From the NCBI GenBank assembly GCA_964432205.1, contig CAYSMK010000006.1:1-64000 (forward strand): a stretch of DNA of 64,000 nt, written 5' to 3'. Source of the DNA: Geomobilibacter sp964432205. Lineage in GTDB: Bacteria; Desulfobacterota; Desulfuromonadia; Geobacterales; DSM-12255. Positions 1-7,519 of the stretch are shown here, one piece after another (position 1 is the first letter of the stretch; every line of letters begins with the position of its first letter). A program made the position numbers and the translations under genes. A model generated the notes under the pieces. That model saw only the letters and a list, made by a program, of their open reading frames with translations, had not been told where the DNA came from and made no database searches.

Positions 1-5
1 AAGCT

Positions 6-122
6 CAAGTTCGACGGCCTACACTCTCAACCCACTTGATTCGACGCAGAGCCCTGCCTTCCGGTGTATTTTCACCATCCATGCCACAACTCACGATATA
101 CTATTTTTTAGTATAGAGTCAA
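6..122 (-). promoter_or_regulatory. Putative promoter with palindromic operator, reading off the left edge
   Basis: On the minus strand a TTGACT box (117-122) is followed after 16 bases by TATATC (95-100), a good sigma-70 match. The spacer and -10 overlap a perfect inverted repeat, TATACTA-5 nt-TAGTATA (97-115), placed as a repressor operator would be. Downstream is a 24-25 codon open frame starting near 82 and ending near position 8, which I do not recognise. The rest of the segment up to the tRNAs shows no gene. Confidence 0.4.
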
Positions 123-200
123 TTTTCTTGTTTCATTTGATTCCATGCAAGAGCACATGTTAGAGGTTGCACGGGAGGTTGCACAGACAGGCAGATAATG

Positions 201-232
201 AAAAAGGGCTACAGCATGAACTGTAACCCTTA
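201..232 (-). terminator. Rho-independent terminator after the tRNA pair
   Basis: An 11-bp stem with one G-U pair (AAGGGTTACAG against CTGTAGCCCTT, read on the minus strand) closes a short loop and is followed by five T residues. It lies 10 nt beyond the 3' end of tRNA-Arg, so it should end a tRNA-Pro/tRNA-Arg transcript. Confidence 0.75.
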
Positions 233-240
233 GTATTTTC

Positions 241-317
241 TGGCACGCCCGACAGGATTCGAACCTGTGGCCTACGGCTTAGAAGGCCGTTGCTCTATCC
301 AGCTGAGCTACGGGCGC
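241..317 (-). tRNA. tRNA-Arg (anticodon TCT)
   Basis: A complete cloverleaf reads on the minus strand. The acceptor arm starts GCGCCCG, the D arm contains AGCTCAGCTGGATAGAG, the anticodon stem ACGGC/GCCGT encloses loop CTTCTAA with anticodon TCT, the T loop is TTCGAAT, and CCA is encoded. The length is 77 nt. Confidence 0.97.
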
Positions 318-329
318 TTAGGTAAAAAA

Positions 330-406
330 TGGTCGGGGCGAGACGATTCGAACGTCCGACCCCCTGCTCCCAAGGCAGGTGCGCTACCAGGCTGCGCTAC
401 GCCCCG
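330..406 (-). tRNA. tRNA-Pro (anticodon TGG)
   Basis: A complete cloverleaf on the minus strand has acceptor arm CGGGGCG/CGCCCCG, anticodon stem CCTGC/GCAGG with loop CTTGGGA (anticodon TGG), T loop TTCGAAT, and encoded CCA. It is 12 nt upstream of tRNA-Arg in the same orientation, probably one transcript. Confidence 0.97.
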
Positions 407-476
407 ACGAAAAAATTTTTATAGCACACCCGCGACCTGATACGCAAGTCCAGAATGCACTATCCTGCCACAGGAC

Positions 477-1073
477 TCACCCCCGGTACGTTGCCAGATA
501 CTCCCTGAGCAGTGCAAACGCCCTGCCGCGGTGACTGATCCGGTTTTTTACCGTCAGGGGAAGCTCGGCCATGGTCTTGCCGTATTCCGGCACGAGAAAC
601 AGCGGATCGTACCCGAACCCCCCCTCACCTGCCGGGGTGGTGAGGATCGTGCCGCGCACCTCGCCGCTGAAGGTCCGGCAGTCCCCTCCTGGCAGGCAAA
701 AGGCGATGACGCAGCGAAACGCGGCGCCCCGCTGCTCCCTCCCCACCGCTGCCAGTTCTGCCAGGAGCCGGGCGTTGTTGGCTCCGTCACCGGCCCCCTC
801 GCCGGCGAAACGGGCCGAAAAGACCCCGGGCCTGCCACCCAGGGCATCCACCACCAGGCCTGAGTCGTCGGCAATAGCCGGCAGGCCGCTGGCCTTTGCC
901 GCATGCCTCGCCTTTTTGATGGCATTTTCCTCGAACGTGGCGCCGTCCTCCACTGCGGCCCCGATCTCCGGGAAGTCGGCAAGGGAGAGGACCCGCTCCA
1001 CCACGCCGGAGAGGAGTTCTTCCAGTTCCCTGAGCTTGCCCCGGTTTCCGGTCGCCACCAGCAGCTCTTTCAT
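477..1073 (-). CDS. rdgB: dITP/XTP pyrophosphatase (RdgB/HAM1 family)
   Basis: House-cleaning enzyme that hydrolyses non-canonical purine triphosphates (dITP, XTP, ITP) to monophosphates, keeping deaminated bases out of nucleic acids. The 198-aa protein has the family signatures: TGNRGK near residue 8 (phosphate binding), DDSGL near 69 (catalytic and metal Asp) and ISHRGRA near the C-terminus (base recognition). The ATG at 1073 is chosen over an in-frame TTG two codons upstream because it forms an ATGA overlap with the rph stop and has an AGGAGG about 10 nt before it. Translational coupling to rph is likely; rph-rdgB is a common pair. Confidence 0.95.
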   Translation of the reverse strand: MKELLVATGNRGKLRELEELLSGVVERVLSLADFPEIGAAVEDGATFEENAIKKARHAAKASGLPAIADDSGLVVDALGGRPGVFSARFAGEGAGDGANNARLLAELAAVGREQRGAAFRCVIAFCLPGGDCRTFSGEVRGTILTTPAGEGGFGYDPLFLVPEYGKTMAELPLTVKNRISHRGRAFALLREYLATYRG

Positions 1074-1786
1074 CGGCAAAGCGCCTCCTGCTGCAGGGTC
1101 AGGAGCTGCTCGATACCAGCCATTGCCAGAGAGCGCATGGCATCCATCTCCTCTACACTGAAAGGGGTGGCCTCCGCCGTCCCCTGCACCTCCACGAACC
1201 GGCCGGTCGAGGTCATGACGAAATTCATGTCCACATCGGCGGCAGAATCCTCGGGATAGTTCAGGTCGAGCAGCGCCCGCCCCTCCACGATGCCGACACT
1301 CACGGCCGCCACAGCGGCATGCAGCGGGTTGACGGCCAGCACCCCCTTGGCGAGAAGTTTATTCACGGCATCGGCCAATGCCACGTAGGCACCGGTAATG
1401 GAGGCAGTGCGGGTGCCCCCGTCGGCCTGGATGACGTCGCAGTCGATGAGGATGCTCCGCTCGCCGAGCAGTGCCAGATCGGCCACGGCGCGCAGCGACC
1501 GGCCGATGAGCCGCTGGATCTCATGGGTCCGCCCCCCCACCTTTCCTCGCGACGATTCGCGCGCCGAACGGGTGTGGGTGGCACGGGGCAGCATGGAGTA
1601 TTCGGCGGTGATCCAGCCGCGCCCCTTGCCACGCAGGAACGGCGGGACGCTCTCCTCCACCGACGCGGTACAGATGACCTTGGTATCGCCAAACTCGACC
1701 AGAACCGAGCCTTCGGCATGCTTGAGGTAATTGCGGGTAATCCGGACGGGCCTCAGACTCTCCGGGGTGCGACCATCAGTACGCAT
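1070..1786 (-). CDS. rph: Ribonuclease PH
   Basis: Phosphorolytic 3'-5' exoribonuclease that trims tRNA precursors. The 238 aa match the usual RNase PH length. The family core is visible: the Arg-rich RGKGRGWITAEYSMLP stretch near 53-68, RSARE near 75, GGRTHEIQRLIGRSLR in the middle (tRNA and phosphate contacts), and DCDVIQADGGTRTASI with the catalytic Asp. It starts at ATG with a weak AAGGAC ribosome site and overlaps rdgB by 4 nt. It is probably the first gene of this two-gene unit. Confidence 0.96.
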   Translation of the reverse strand: MRTDGRTPESLRPVRITRNYLKHAEGSVLVEFGDTKVICTASVEESVPPFLRGKGRGWITAEYSMLPRATHTRSARESSRGKVGGRTHEIQRLIGRSLRAVADLALLGERSILIDCDVIQADGGTRTASITGAYVALADAVNKLLAKGVLAVNPLHAAVAAVSVGIVEGRALLDLNYPEDSAADVDMNFVMTSTGRFVEVQGTAEATPFSVEEMDAMRSLAMAGIEQLLTLQQEALCR

Positions 1787-1844
1787 GATATTTGTCCTTA
1801 GGAATGAATTGTAGCGGCACTATAGCCCGACCGTCGGGCCGGTG

Positions 1845-2894
1845 TCAACGATCGGTCAGGCCGCGAGGCGGGGTATCCCCGGCGTCGAATTCGGCCAGGA
1901 ACCGTTCGGTGAGGATCTTGACGATGCCGGCGATGGCCTCGTCGTCAGGGGGTACCGACTCGATCTTCCCACCTGCCATCATGCCGTGGCCACCGGCTGC
2001 CCCGAGCCCCTGGACAAGCCGCCGGCTGATCTCGCCGGCGTTCAGGTCGTGACTGTTAGTCCTGAGGGAAAAAACGATCCCATCGCAGTAGTGCCCGATG
2101 CTGAGCACGGTCTCGATCTGCTCCAGGCGAATGAGGAAGTCAGCCATCTCGGCAACCATTTCCGGGAAAATGGCCCGTTCCAGGTTGACCACCAGCAGGG
2201 GGCCGTAGATGGCCACATTGTTGAGGGCGCGCTGGATGGTGCGGTAGTAGTCGATCGGCTGCCGGGGATGGGTGATCTGGAAGAGAAGCCGCTTGTTGGT
2301 CAGCGGAAAGAGATGGTGATAGGCTTCCCGGTCGTACTCGTTCGCCTCGCGCCCCAGGTCCTGGGTTTCTGACTTGATGGCATAAAACAGCGCCGTGGCG
2401 AGCTTGGTGGAAATCGGCACCTGCTGGGCAATCAGGTACTCGTAGAGAATGGTGGCGGTGACGCCGTACTCTTCCCGCACATCCACCCAACGGCACTGGC
2501 GCGTCCGGTCGCGCAGTGGATGGTGGTCGATCACCAGATCCACCCTCGCCTCGGGGGGAACCGCATTGTTGCCGGTCCCCGGCTGGGTGTCGAGCATGCA
2601 GACGACCTGATAGTCGGCAAGGTCCACCATGCCGAGGGGGGTGAGGGGGATCTGCAGTTCGTGGGCCATGGCGATGTTCTCGCTACGGCCGATGATGCCG
2701 GAAAACGTGACCACCGACTCCCTGTTCAGCTTCATCACGAAGAGATGGCGCAGCGCAAGTGCCGAGGCGAGGCAATCGGGGTCGGGGTTGTCATGCACGA
2801 CGATGACGATTTTCCCCCGCCCCCGCACCCAATCGAGCAGGGCATCGGTGAACCGCCTGGTTTCCTGCAGGCGGTCGGTGAGTGCCGTTCCCAT
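1845..2894 (-). CDS. DHH-family phosphoesterase (NrnA/RecJ-like)
   Basis: Predicted metal-dependent phosphoesterase acting on short oligonucleotides, cyclic-dinucleotide breakdown products or pAp. The exact substrate cannot be read from the sequence. The 349-aa protein has HDNPDPDCLAS (34-44), DTQPGTGN (102-109) and DHHP (123-126), together the DHH metal site, and a C-terminal DHHA1 domain marked by GGHGMMAGG near 301. The length is typical of NrnA-like enzymes plus a short extension. It lies between rph and nifS on the same strand, 31 nt from the nifS stop; no functional link to either is evident. Confidence 0.87.
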   Translation of the reverse strand: MGTALTDRLQETRRFTDALLDWVRGRGKIVIVVHDNPDPDCLASALALRHLFVMKLNRESVVTFSGIIGRSENIAMAHELQIPLTPLGMVDLADYQVVCMLDTQPGTGNNAVPPEARVDLVIDHHPLRDRTRQCRWVDVREEYGVTATILYEYLIAQQVPISTKLATALFYAIKSETQDLGREANEYDREAYHHLFPLTNKRLLFQITHPRQPIDYYRTIQRALNNVAIYGPLLVVNLERAIFPEMVAEMADFLIRLEQIETVLSIGHYCDGIVFSLRTNSHDLNAGEISRRLVQGLGAAGGHGMMAGGKIESVPPDDEAIAGIVKILTERFLAEFDAGDTPPRGLTDR

Positions 2895-2924
2895 ACTGCC
2901 TGCTGAAGGCTCTGAGCGGGTGGC

Positions 2925-4097
2925 TCAGAGCTTTTTCAGCAGCTCCCGCCCGAAGGGGGATATCTCCCGCAGGCGCTGGACAATGGGAGGAAGCTCCGTG
3001 ATAACGGTATCGATCTCGTCGTCCGTGGTGAAACGCGACAGCGAGAACCGGATCGAACCGTGGGCGCAGGTGAACGGTACCCCCATGGCCCGGAGCACGT
3101 GCGACGGCTCCAGCGAACCGGAGGTGCAGGCGCTCCCTGAGGAGGCGCAGACCCCCTTTTCCGACAGGAGCAGGAGGATCGCCTCCCCTTCCACGTATTC
3201 GAAGGCGATGGAGAGGGTGTTGGGGAGCCGCTCGGCCCCGCCACCGTTGATCCGCGCCGCCGGGATCAGCCGGAGCAGTTCGCTCTCCAGCCGGTCGCGC
3301 AGCCCCTTTACCCGGCTGTTCTCGTCTTTCAGCCACTGGCCCGCCAGTTCGCACGCCTTGCCCAGGGCAATGATGGAGGCGGTGTTCTCGGTGCCGGCGC
3401 GGCGGTTCTTTTCCTGGTGACCGCCCACCAGGAGCGGCCGGTACGGCACTCCCCGCCGCAGGTAGAGGATGCCGATCCCCTTCGGTGCGTGGAGCTTGTG
3501 GCCCGAGAGGGAGAGCATGTCGATGGTGGAGCTGGCCAGGTTCAGCGGGATCTTGCCGACGGCCTGGACCGCATCGGTATGAAAGATCGCCCCCTTTTCC
3601 TTGACGATCGCGCCGATCTCCTCGATGGGGAAGATGACCCCGGTTTCGTTGTTGGCGTACATTACGGAGACGATGGCCGTGTCCTCGTCGATGGCGCTCT
3701 TCAGTTCGTTCATGTCCAGGCGGCCGGCGCTGTCCACATTCAGCTCCGTGACCCGGTAGCCGTGCTTGACCAGGTTGCGGGCCTGGGTAAGGACCGCCGG
3801 ATGCTCCACCCGGGTGGTGATGATGTGCCGCCGGGCAGGGAAGACCTCCAGGGCCGAGCGGATGGCGGTGTTGTCACTCTCGGTGCCGCAGGCGGTAAAG
3901 ATGATCTCCGACGGATCGGCACCCAGGAGCGCCGCCACCCTGCCCCGCGCCTCGTCCACCTTCCGCTGTACCTGACCACCGAAGTAGTGCATGGAGCTGG
4001 GGTTGCCGTACAGTTCGGTGAAATAGGGGCGCATCTCCTCGAAGACCGCCTCGTCGACCCTGGTGGTGGCGTTGTTGTCCAGATAGATCTCTTTCAT
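2925..4097 (-). CDS. nifS: Cysteine desulfurase NifS
   Basis: PLP enzyme that takes sulfur from L-cysteine as a persulfide and passes it to the NifU scaffold for Fe-S cluster assembly. The 390-aa protein shows LDNNATT (7-12) at the N-terminus, His99 in VEHP that stacks on PLP, Lys201 in SGHK as Schiff-base lysine, and Cys324 in SSGSACTSG as the persulfide-carrying residue on a short NifS-type loop. It starts at ATG overlapping the nifU stop (ATGA) with GGAGGTCC upstream, so the two genes are coupled. No nitrogenase genes are nearby, so this pair probably serves general Fe-S biogenesis. Confidence 0.95.
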   Translation of the reverse strand: MKEIYLDNNATTRVDEAVFEEMRPYFTELYGNPSSMHYFGGQVQRKVDEARGRVAALLGADPSEIIFTACGTESDNTAIRSALEVFPARRHIITTRVEHPAVLTQARNLVKHGYRVTELNVDSAGRLDMNELKSAIDEDTAIVSVMYANNETGVIFPIEEIGAIVKEKGAIFHTDAVQAVGKIPLNLASSTIDMLSLSGHKLHAPKGIGILYLRRGVPYRPLLVGGHQEKNRRAGTENTASIIALGKACELAGQWLKDENSRVKGLRDRLESELLRLIPAARINGGGAERLPNTLSIAFEYVEGEAILLLLSEKGVCASSGSACTSGSLEPSHVLRAMGVPFTCAHGSIRFSLSRFTTDDEIDTVITELPPIVQRLREISPFGRELLKKL

Positions 4098-4951
4098 CCC
4101 TGGACCTCCTCGACGGTGATGTCGTCGCTGACCAGTTCACGGAGCTTCTGCTCCACGAACTTGGAGGTATAGCCGGAGGAGGAACAACCGGCACAGGCCT
4201 TGCGGAAGGCGATCTGGACGTTGGCCCCGGCGATGTCGATCAGTTCCAGGTCGCCGCCGTCGGTCCAGAGCTGTGGCCGGACCTCGTTTTCCAGCACCTC
4301 CTGGATGAGTTGCATCTTCCGCAGGTTGGTCAGTTTTTCCGGCTTCTTGGGTGGTGACTGCTGCTGTTCGCCCAGGACTTCGGCGATGAGCTCCCTGATC
4401 TTCGGGAGACAGCCGCCGCAGGCACCGCCGGCCTTGGTGAAATGGGTGACCTGTTCCGCGGTGTGCAGCCGGTTCTGGGCAATCACCTTCTTGAGAAAAC
4501 CGTCGGTAAGGCCAAAACATTTGCAGACGATCTCCCCTTCCTGCTCCTCGTCATGACCATGATCGTGGCTAGGAACCGGTCCGCCGCGGTACTTGGCAAT
4601 GGCGACCTCCAGGGCCTCCTGCCCCATGACCGAACAGTGCATCTTCTCTTCGGGCAGCCCACCCAGGAAGTCGGCGATCTCCTGGTTGGTGATCTTGAGC
4701 GCCTCGTCCAGAGTCTTCCCCTTGATCATCTCGGTCAGGGCCGAGGATGAGGCAATGGCGCTGCCGCAGCCAAAGGTCTGGAATTTGGCGTCAACGATCC
4801 GCTCCTTGTTCTCGTCCAGCTTCAGGAACAGTTTCAAGGCATCCCCGCAGGCCAGACTTCCCACTTCGCCCACGGCGTCCGCATCGGCTATGTCACCCAC
4901 GTTGCGCGGGTTGAGAAAGTGCTCCTTGACCTTATCCGTGTAATCCCACAT
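4094..4951 (-). CDS. nifU: Fe-S cluster scaffold NifU (three-domain)
   Basis: Scaffold on which NifS-derived sulfur and iron form clusters before transfer to apoproteins. The 285-aa protein has the full modular layout: an IscU-like domain with Cys35, Cys62 and Cys106; a central 2Fe-2S BFD-type domain with Cys143, Cys145, Cys178 and Cys181; a linker rich in Gln, Pro and Lys; and a C-terminal Nfu domain with the CAGC pair at 253-256. The start MWDYTDKV is preceded by GGAGGAAGTC. A frame extending 20 codons further upstream is hydrophobic and has no ribosome site, so it is rejected. A His/Asp/Glu-rich loop (129-139) joins the first two domains. Confidence 0.94.
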   Translation of the reverse strand: MWDYTDKVKEHFLNPRNVGDIADADAVGEVGSLACGDALKLFLKLDENKERIVDAKFQTFGCGSAIASSSALTEMIKGKTLDEALKITNQEIADFLGGLPEEKMHCSVMGQEALEVAIAKYRGGPVPSHDHGHDEEQEGEIVCKCFGLTDGFLKKVIAQNRLHTAEQVTHFTKAGGACGGCLPKIRELIAEVLGEQQQSPPKKPEKLTNLRKMQLIQEVLENEVRPQLWTDGGDLELIDIAGANVQIAFRKACAGCSSSGYTSKFVEQKLRELVSDDITVEEVQG

Positions 4952-4969
4952 GACTTCCTCCAGATTAAG

Positions 4970-5031
4970 TATTGTTGAGCAACCAAGTAGTAGATTCAAC
5001 ATACTACTCATCTACTCAACAGCTCAACAAT
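4970..5031 (-). promoter_or_regulatory. Nested inverted repeat upstream of nifU
   Basis: Ten-base arms ATTGTTGAGC (4971-4980) and GCTCAACAAT (5022-5031) are perfectly complementary. Inside them lies a second pair, AGTAGTA/TACTACT. The structure sits about 20 nt upstream of the nifU start codon, after the pgm terminator. It could be an operator or a 5' leader structure; it does not match the IscR type 1 consensus as I know it. Confidence 0.4.
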
Positions 5032-5035
5032 TTAT

Positions 5036-5078
5036 TTAGTTTCCGTCCGGAAAGGATTCTTTTCCGGATGGAAACTAT
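5036..5078 (-). terminator. Stem-loop directly after the phosphohexomutase gene
   Basis: A near-perfect stem of about 16 bp (TAGTTTCC.TCCGGAAA against TTTTCCGGATGGAAACTA) begins at the stop codon of the upstream minus-strand gene. It is followed by a T-rich stretch (AAATAAATTG on the minus strand), which is a weak T-run. It separates pgm from the nifU transcription unit. Confidence 0.55.
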
Positions 5079-6497
5079 TTAGCCCAGAATAAACTGCCGA
5101 CCGGCGACCATGACCTCTTTGAGCCTGGCCTCGTTTGCTGCCTCGCCGTACAGGCGTACTACCGGCTCGGTCCCGGATTTGCGGAACAGGAGCCAGCTGC
5201 CGTCGTCAAGCAGCAGCTTGGTGCCGTCAATGGTCACGACATCGGTCACCCGGCTACCGGCGATCTCCACCGGAATCGCCTTCAGTTTGGCGGGAAAGGC
5301 CTCTTCCAGCGCGGGCGAGAGGGTGATGTTCTCCCGCTTGGTCACGAAGCGACCGACCCGGCCATAGAGCTCCTCCAGGAGCTGGCTGACCGTTTTCCCT
5401 TCCCTGGCCACCATCTCCGCCACCAGAAAACAGGCGAGAATGCCGTCCTTTTCCGGTACATGCCCCTTGATGGTGAGACCGGCACTCTCTTCGCCGCCGA
5501 TGATGATCTTGTCCTGGCTGATCAGTTCGCCGATGTATTTGAAGCCGACCGGGGTTTCAAAGACCTCGACACCGTGATGCCGTGCCACGGCATCGACGAA
5601 ATGCGAGGTGGCCACGCTCCGGGCGACCCCGCCGCTCATCTTGCGCACCCGCACCAGGTAGTCGAGCAGCAGGGCAATGATGTAATTGGGCTCGATGTAC
5701 GTGCCGTCGCTATCCACAATGCCGAAGCGGTCCGCGTCGCCGTCGGTGGCAATGCCAAGGCGGATCGCCGGATCACCCTTCACGAGACTGATGAAATCCT
5801 GGATGTACTTTTCTGCCGGCTCTGGCGGGAACCCGCCGAAATAGGGGTCGCGACGGTCGTTTATGACCCTGATGGCAACGCCGGCGGCCCTGAGCGGTTC
5901 ATCCAGGTAGCCGCGTGCCGTACCGTAGAGGGGGTTGACCGCCAGGGTGCCGAGACGGGCGATGGCCGAAAGATCGACCTTGCCGGCCAGATCGGCGAGA
6001 TAGCGCTCACGCGGGTCGATCTCCTCAAGGAGGCCGTGTTTCAGCGCCTCGTCCAGCGCCATCTCCCGGTAGCAGAGTTCCCCCAGCATGGCGTTGGCCC
6101 GTTGTTCGATATCCCTGGTCGTCTCGGGCAGGGCCGGGCCGCCCCAGGCAGGTGAAAACTTGACCCCGTTGTATTCCGGCGGGTTGTGGCTGGCGGTGAA
6201 GTTGATGGCTCCAGCGGCCTGGCGCTGCAGGATCTCGAACGAGATTACCGGCGTCGGGGTGTCGCGGTCACAGAGAAAGGTCTTGACGCCGGCACCGGCC
6301 AGCACCCGGGCAGCCTCCTTGGCAAAACGCTCTCCCATGAAGCGGGAGTCGTAACCGACCACCATCCCCTTGTCCCTGTCCGGTCCGGCCTTGACGTGAT
6401 CGGCTATTGCCTGCACCACTACCTTCACGTTTTCGAAGACAAAGTCCTCGCACAGTATACCCCGCCACCCGGATGTACCGAACGCAATCCGCGCCAT
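5079..6497 (-). CDS. Phosphoglucomutase/phosphomannomutase family protein
   Basis: Alpha-D-phosphohexomutase that interconverts sugar 1- and 6-phosphates through a phosphoserine. The 472-aa protein has the phosphoserine loop TASHNPPEYNG with Ser103, the metal loop DGDADRFG near 250, the sugar-specificity loop GGEESAG near 320 and the phosphate-binding RKSGTEP near the C-terminus, in the family's four-domain order. Glucose versus mannose preference cannot be told. The window also has a separate GlmM at 34315, so this copy is probably for glycogen or exopolysaccharide metabolism. The start ATG has GGAGGGAGC upstream. It is transcribed alone. Confidence 0.9.
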   Translation of the reverse strand: MARIAFGTSGWRGILCEDFVFENVKVVVQAIADHVKAGPDRDKGMVVGYDSRFMGERFAKEAARVLAGAGVKTFLCDRDTPTPVISFEILQRQAAGAINFTASHNPPEYNGVKFSPAWGGPALPETTRDIEQRANAMLGELCYREMALDEALKHGLLEEIDPRERYLADLAGKVDLSAIARLGTLAVNPLYGTARGYLDEPLRAAGVAIRVINDRRDPYFGGFPPEPAEKYIQDFISLVKGDPAIRLGIATDGDADRFGIVDSDGTYIEPNYIIALLLDYLVRVRKMSGGVARSVATSHFVDAVARHHGVEVFETPVGFKYIGELISQDKIIIGGEESAGLTIKGHVPEKDGILACFLVAEMVAREGKTVSQLLEELYGRVGRFVTKRENITLSPALEEAFPAKLKAIPVEIAGSRVTDVVTIDGTKLLLDDGSWLLFRKSGTEPVVRLYGEAANEARLKEVMVAGRQFILG

Positions 6498-6600
6498 GCT
6501 CCCTCCTACCGATTGAGATGGGTGCCAACAGAATGGTAAACAGTAATATATGGGTCCCGCCCAGTCAAGAAAATCGACCCATAACCGTGGGAATTTCCTG

Positions 6601-6630
6601 TTGACTTTTTTTGGGCGAAGTTGCTAGAGT
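6601..6630 (+). promoter_or_regulatory. Sigma-70-like promoter for the PxxKW gene
   Basis: TTGACT (6601-6606) and TAGAGT (6625-6630) are separated by 18 nt, about 44 nt upstream of the start codon at 6674. The -35 is close to consensus. A strong AGGAGG ribosome site follows at 6661. Confidence 0.5.
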
Positions 6631-6673
6631 TGATTTTACGTAAAAACGGCAATCACAAATAGGAGGCTTTTTC

Positions 6674-6967
6674 ATGCAGTGTCAAACAGTTCTTCCTGGT
6701 ACCGAGTGTACGTTCTGGGGCAAGCAGGGGTGTGTATTCTCCGAAGGTTCCTGCCAGGTTGTAGTAGAAAATTGCGAAGGGTGCGAGCGGGTAATCGACG
6801 GGACCATCGGCCGCGTCTGCAGTTCCTATCCCGCCCCGGAAAAGAAATGGACCGCCGGCATCTGCAATTTCGCTACCCATGTGAAGGTGGAGATCAAGAC
6901 CGAAGAAACCAAGATCAACCCCCTCAAGGCCTCCAAGAAGGCCTCCGGTGGTGGCAAGAAGAAGTAA
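6674..6967 (+). CDS. PxxKW family cysteine-rich protein
   Basis: Small cysteine-rich protein of 97 aa of unknown function, in a family named for its conserved PxxKW motif, seen here as PEKKW near residue 56. At least nine cysteines cluster in the first 70 residues, in patterns such as CEGC, suggesting a metal or Fe-S site. The C-terminal third is Lys-rich (ending GGGKKK) and probably flexible. No signal peptide is visible, so it is likely cytoplasmic. It has its own promoter, an AGGAGG ribosome site 7 nt before the ATG and its own terminator, the architecture of a monocistronic and probably well-expressed gene. Confidence 0.8.
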   Translation: MQCQTVLPGTECTFWGKQGCVFSEGSCQVVVENCEGCERVIDGTIGRVCSSYPAPEKKWTAGICNFATHVKVEIKTEETKINPLKASKKASGGGKKK

Positions 6968-6991
6968 CCGCTCACCCAAAAAGCAGTACCG

Positions 6992-7020
6992 AAGGGAGGA
7001 TACCATCCTCCCTTTTTTTA
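6992..7020 (+). terminator. Rho-independent terminator
   Basis: A perfect 10-bp stem AAGGGAGGAT/ATCCTCCCTT with a 2-nt gap is followed by seven T residues. It lies 25 nt after the PxxKW stop codon. Confidence 0.92.
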
Positions 7021-7042
7021 TTTCCCCGAAGGAGATGCAACC

Positions 7043-7519
7043 ATGCCTTTTGAGCTACTCGCCTGTCCACGCTGCGGGACTGCGGTCAAGTCGTACCGCA
7101 ACCCGTTTCCTACCGTGGATATCATCATCGAGATCAGAGGGGAAATCGTGCTGATCGATCGGAAGAACGAACCGCTTGGCTGGGCTCTTCCCGGCGGATT
7201 TGTAGACTATGGCGAATCGCTGGAAGCGGCGGCGGTGCGAGAGGCACGGGAAGAAACAGGGCTGGAGGTACGTGATCTCAGGCTGATCGGCTGCTATTCG
7301 GACCCGGGGCGGGACCCGCGTCAGCACAACATCTCCGCAGTTTATGCGGCCACAGCCGACTCCGTTCCGGTGGCCGGTGACGACGCAGCCCAGGCGGCGC
7401 TCTTTTCCCTGCAGCAGTTACCGGCCCCGCTCTGTTTCGATCATGACCGGATCATCCGGGATTACCTCTCGCTGCGTGAAAGCGGCCTACTGGCTCGTCT
7501 CCCCGTCCTCCACCCGTGA
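7043..7519 (+). CDS. NUDIX hydrolase with N-terminal CxxC
   Basis: Predicted nucleoside-diphosphate-linked-moiety hydrolase; the natural substrate is unknown. The 158-aa protein has a complete Nudix box (Gly52, Glu58, Arg66, Glu67, Glu70, Glu71, Gly73), giving the metal-binding REAREE helix. The N-terminus has one CPRC pair, half of a zinc ribbon as in NudC-like enzymes, but no second pair. GAAGGAG precedes the ATG. The last 33 nt overlap the 3' end of the convergent GGDEF/EAL gene. Confidence 0.9.
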   Translation: MPFELLACPRCGTAVKSYRNPFPTVDIIIEIRGEIVLIDRKNEPLGWALPGGFVDYGESLEAAAVREAREETGLEVRDLRLIGCYSDPGRDPRQHNISAVYAATADSVPVAGDDAAQAALFSLQQLPAPLCFDHDRIIRDYLSLRESGLLARLPVLHP

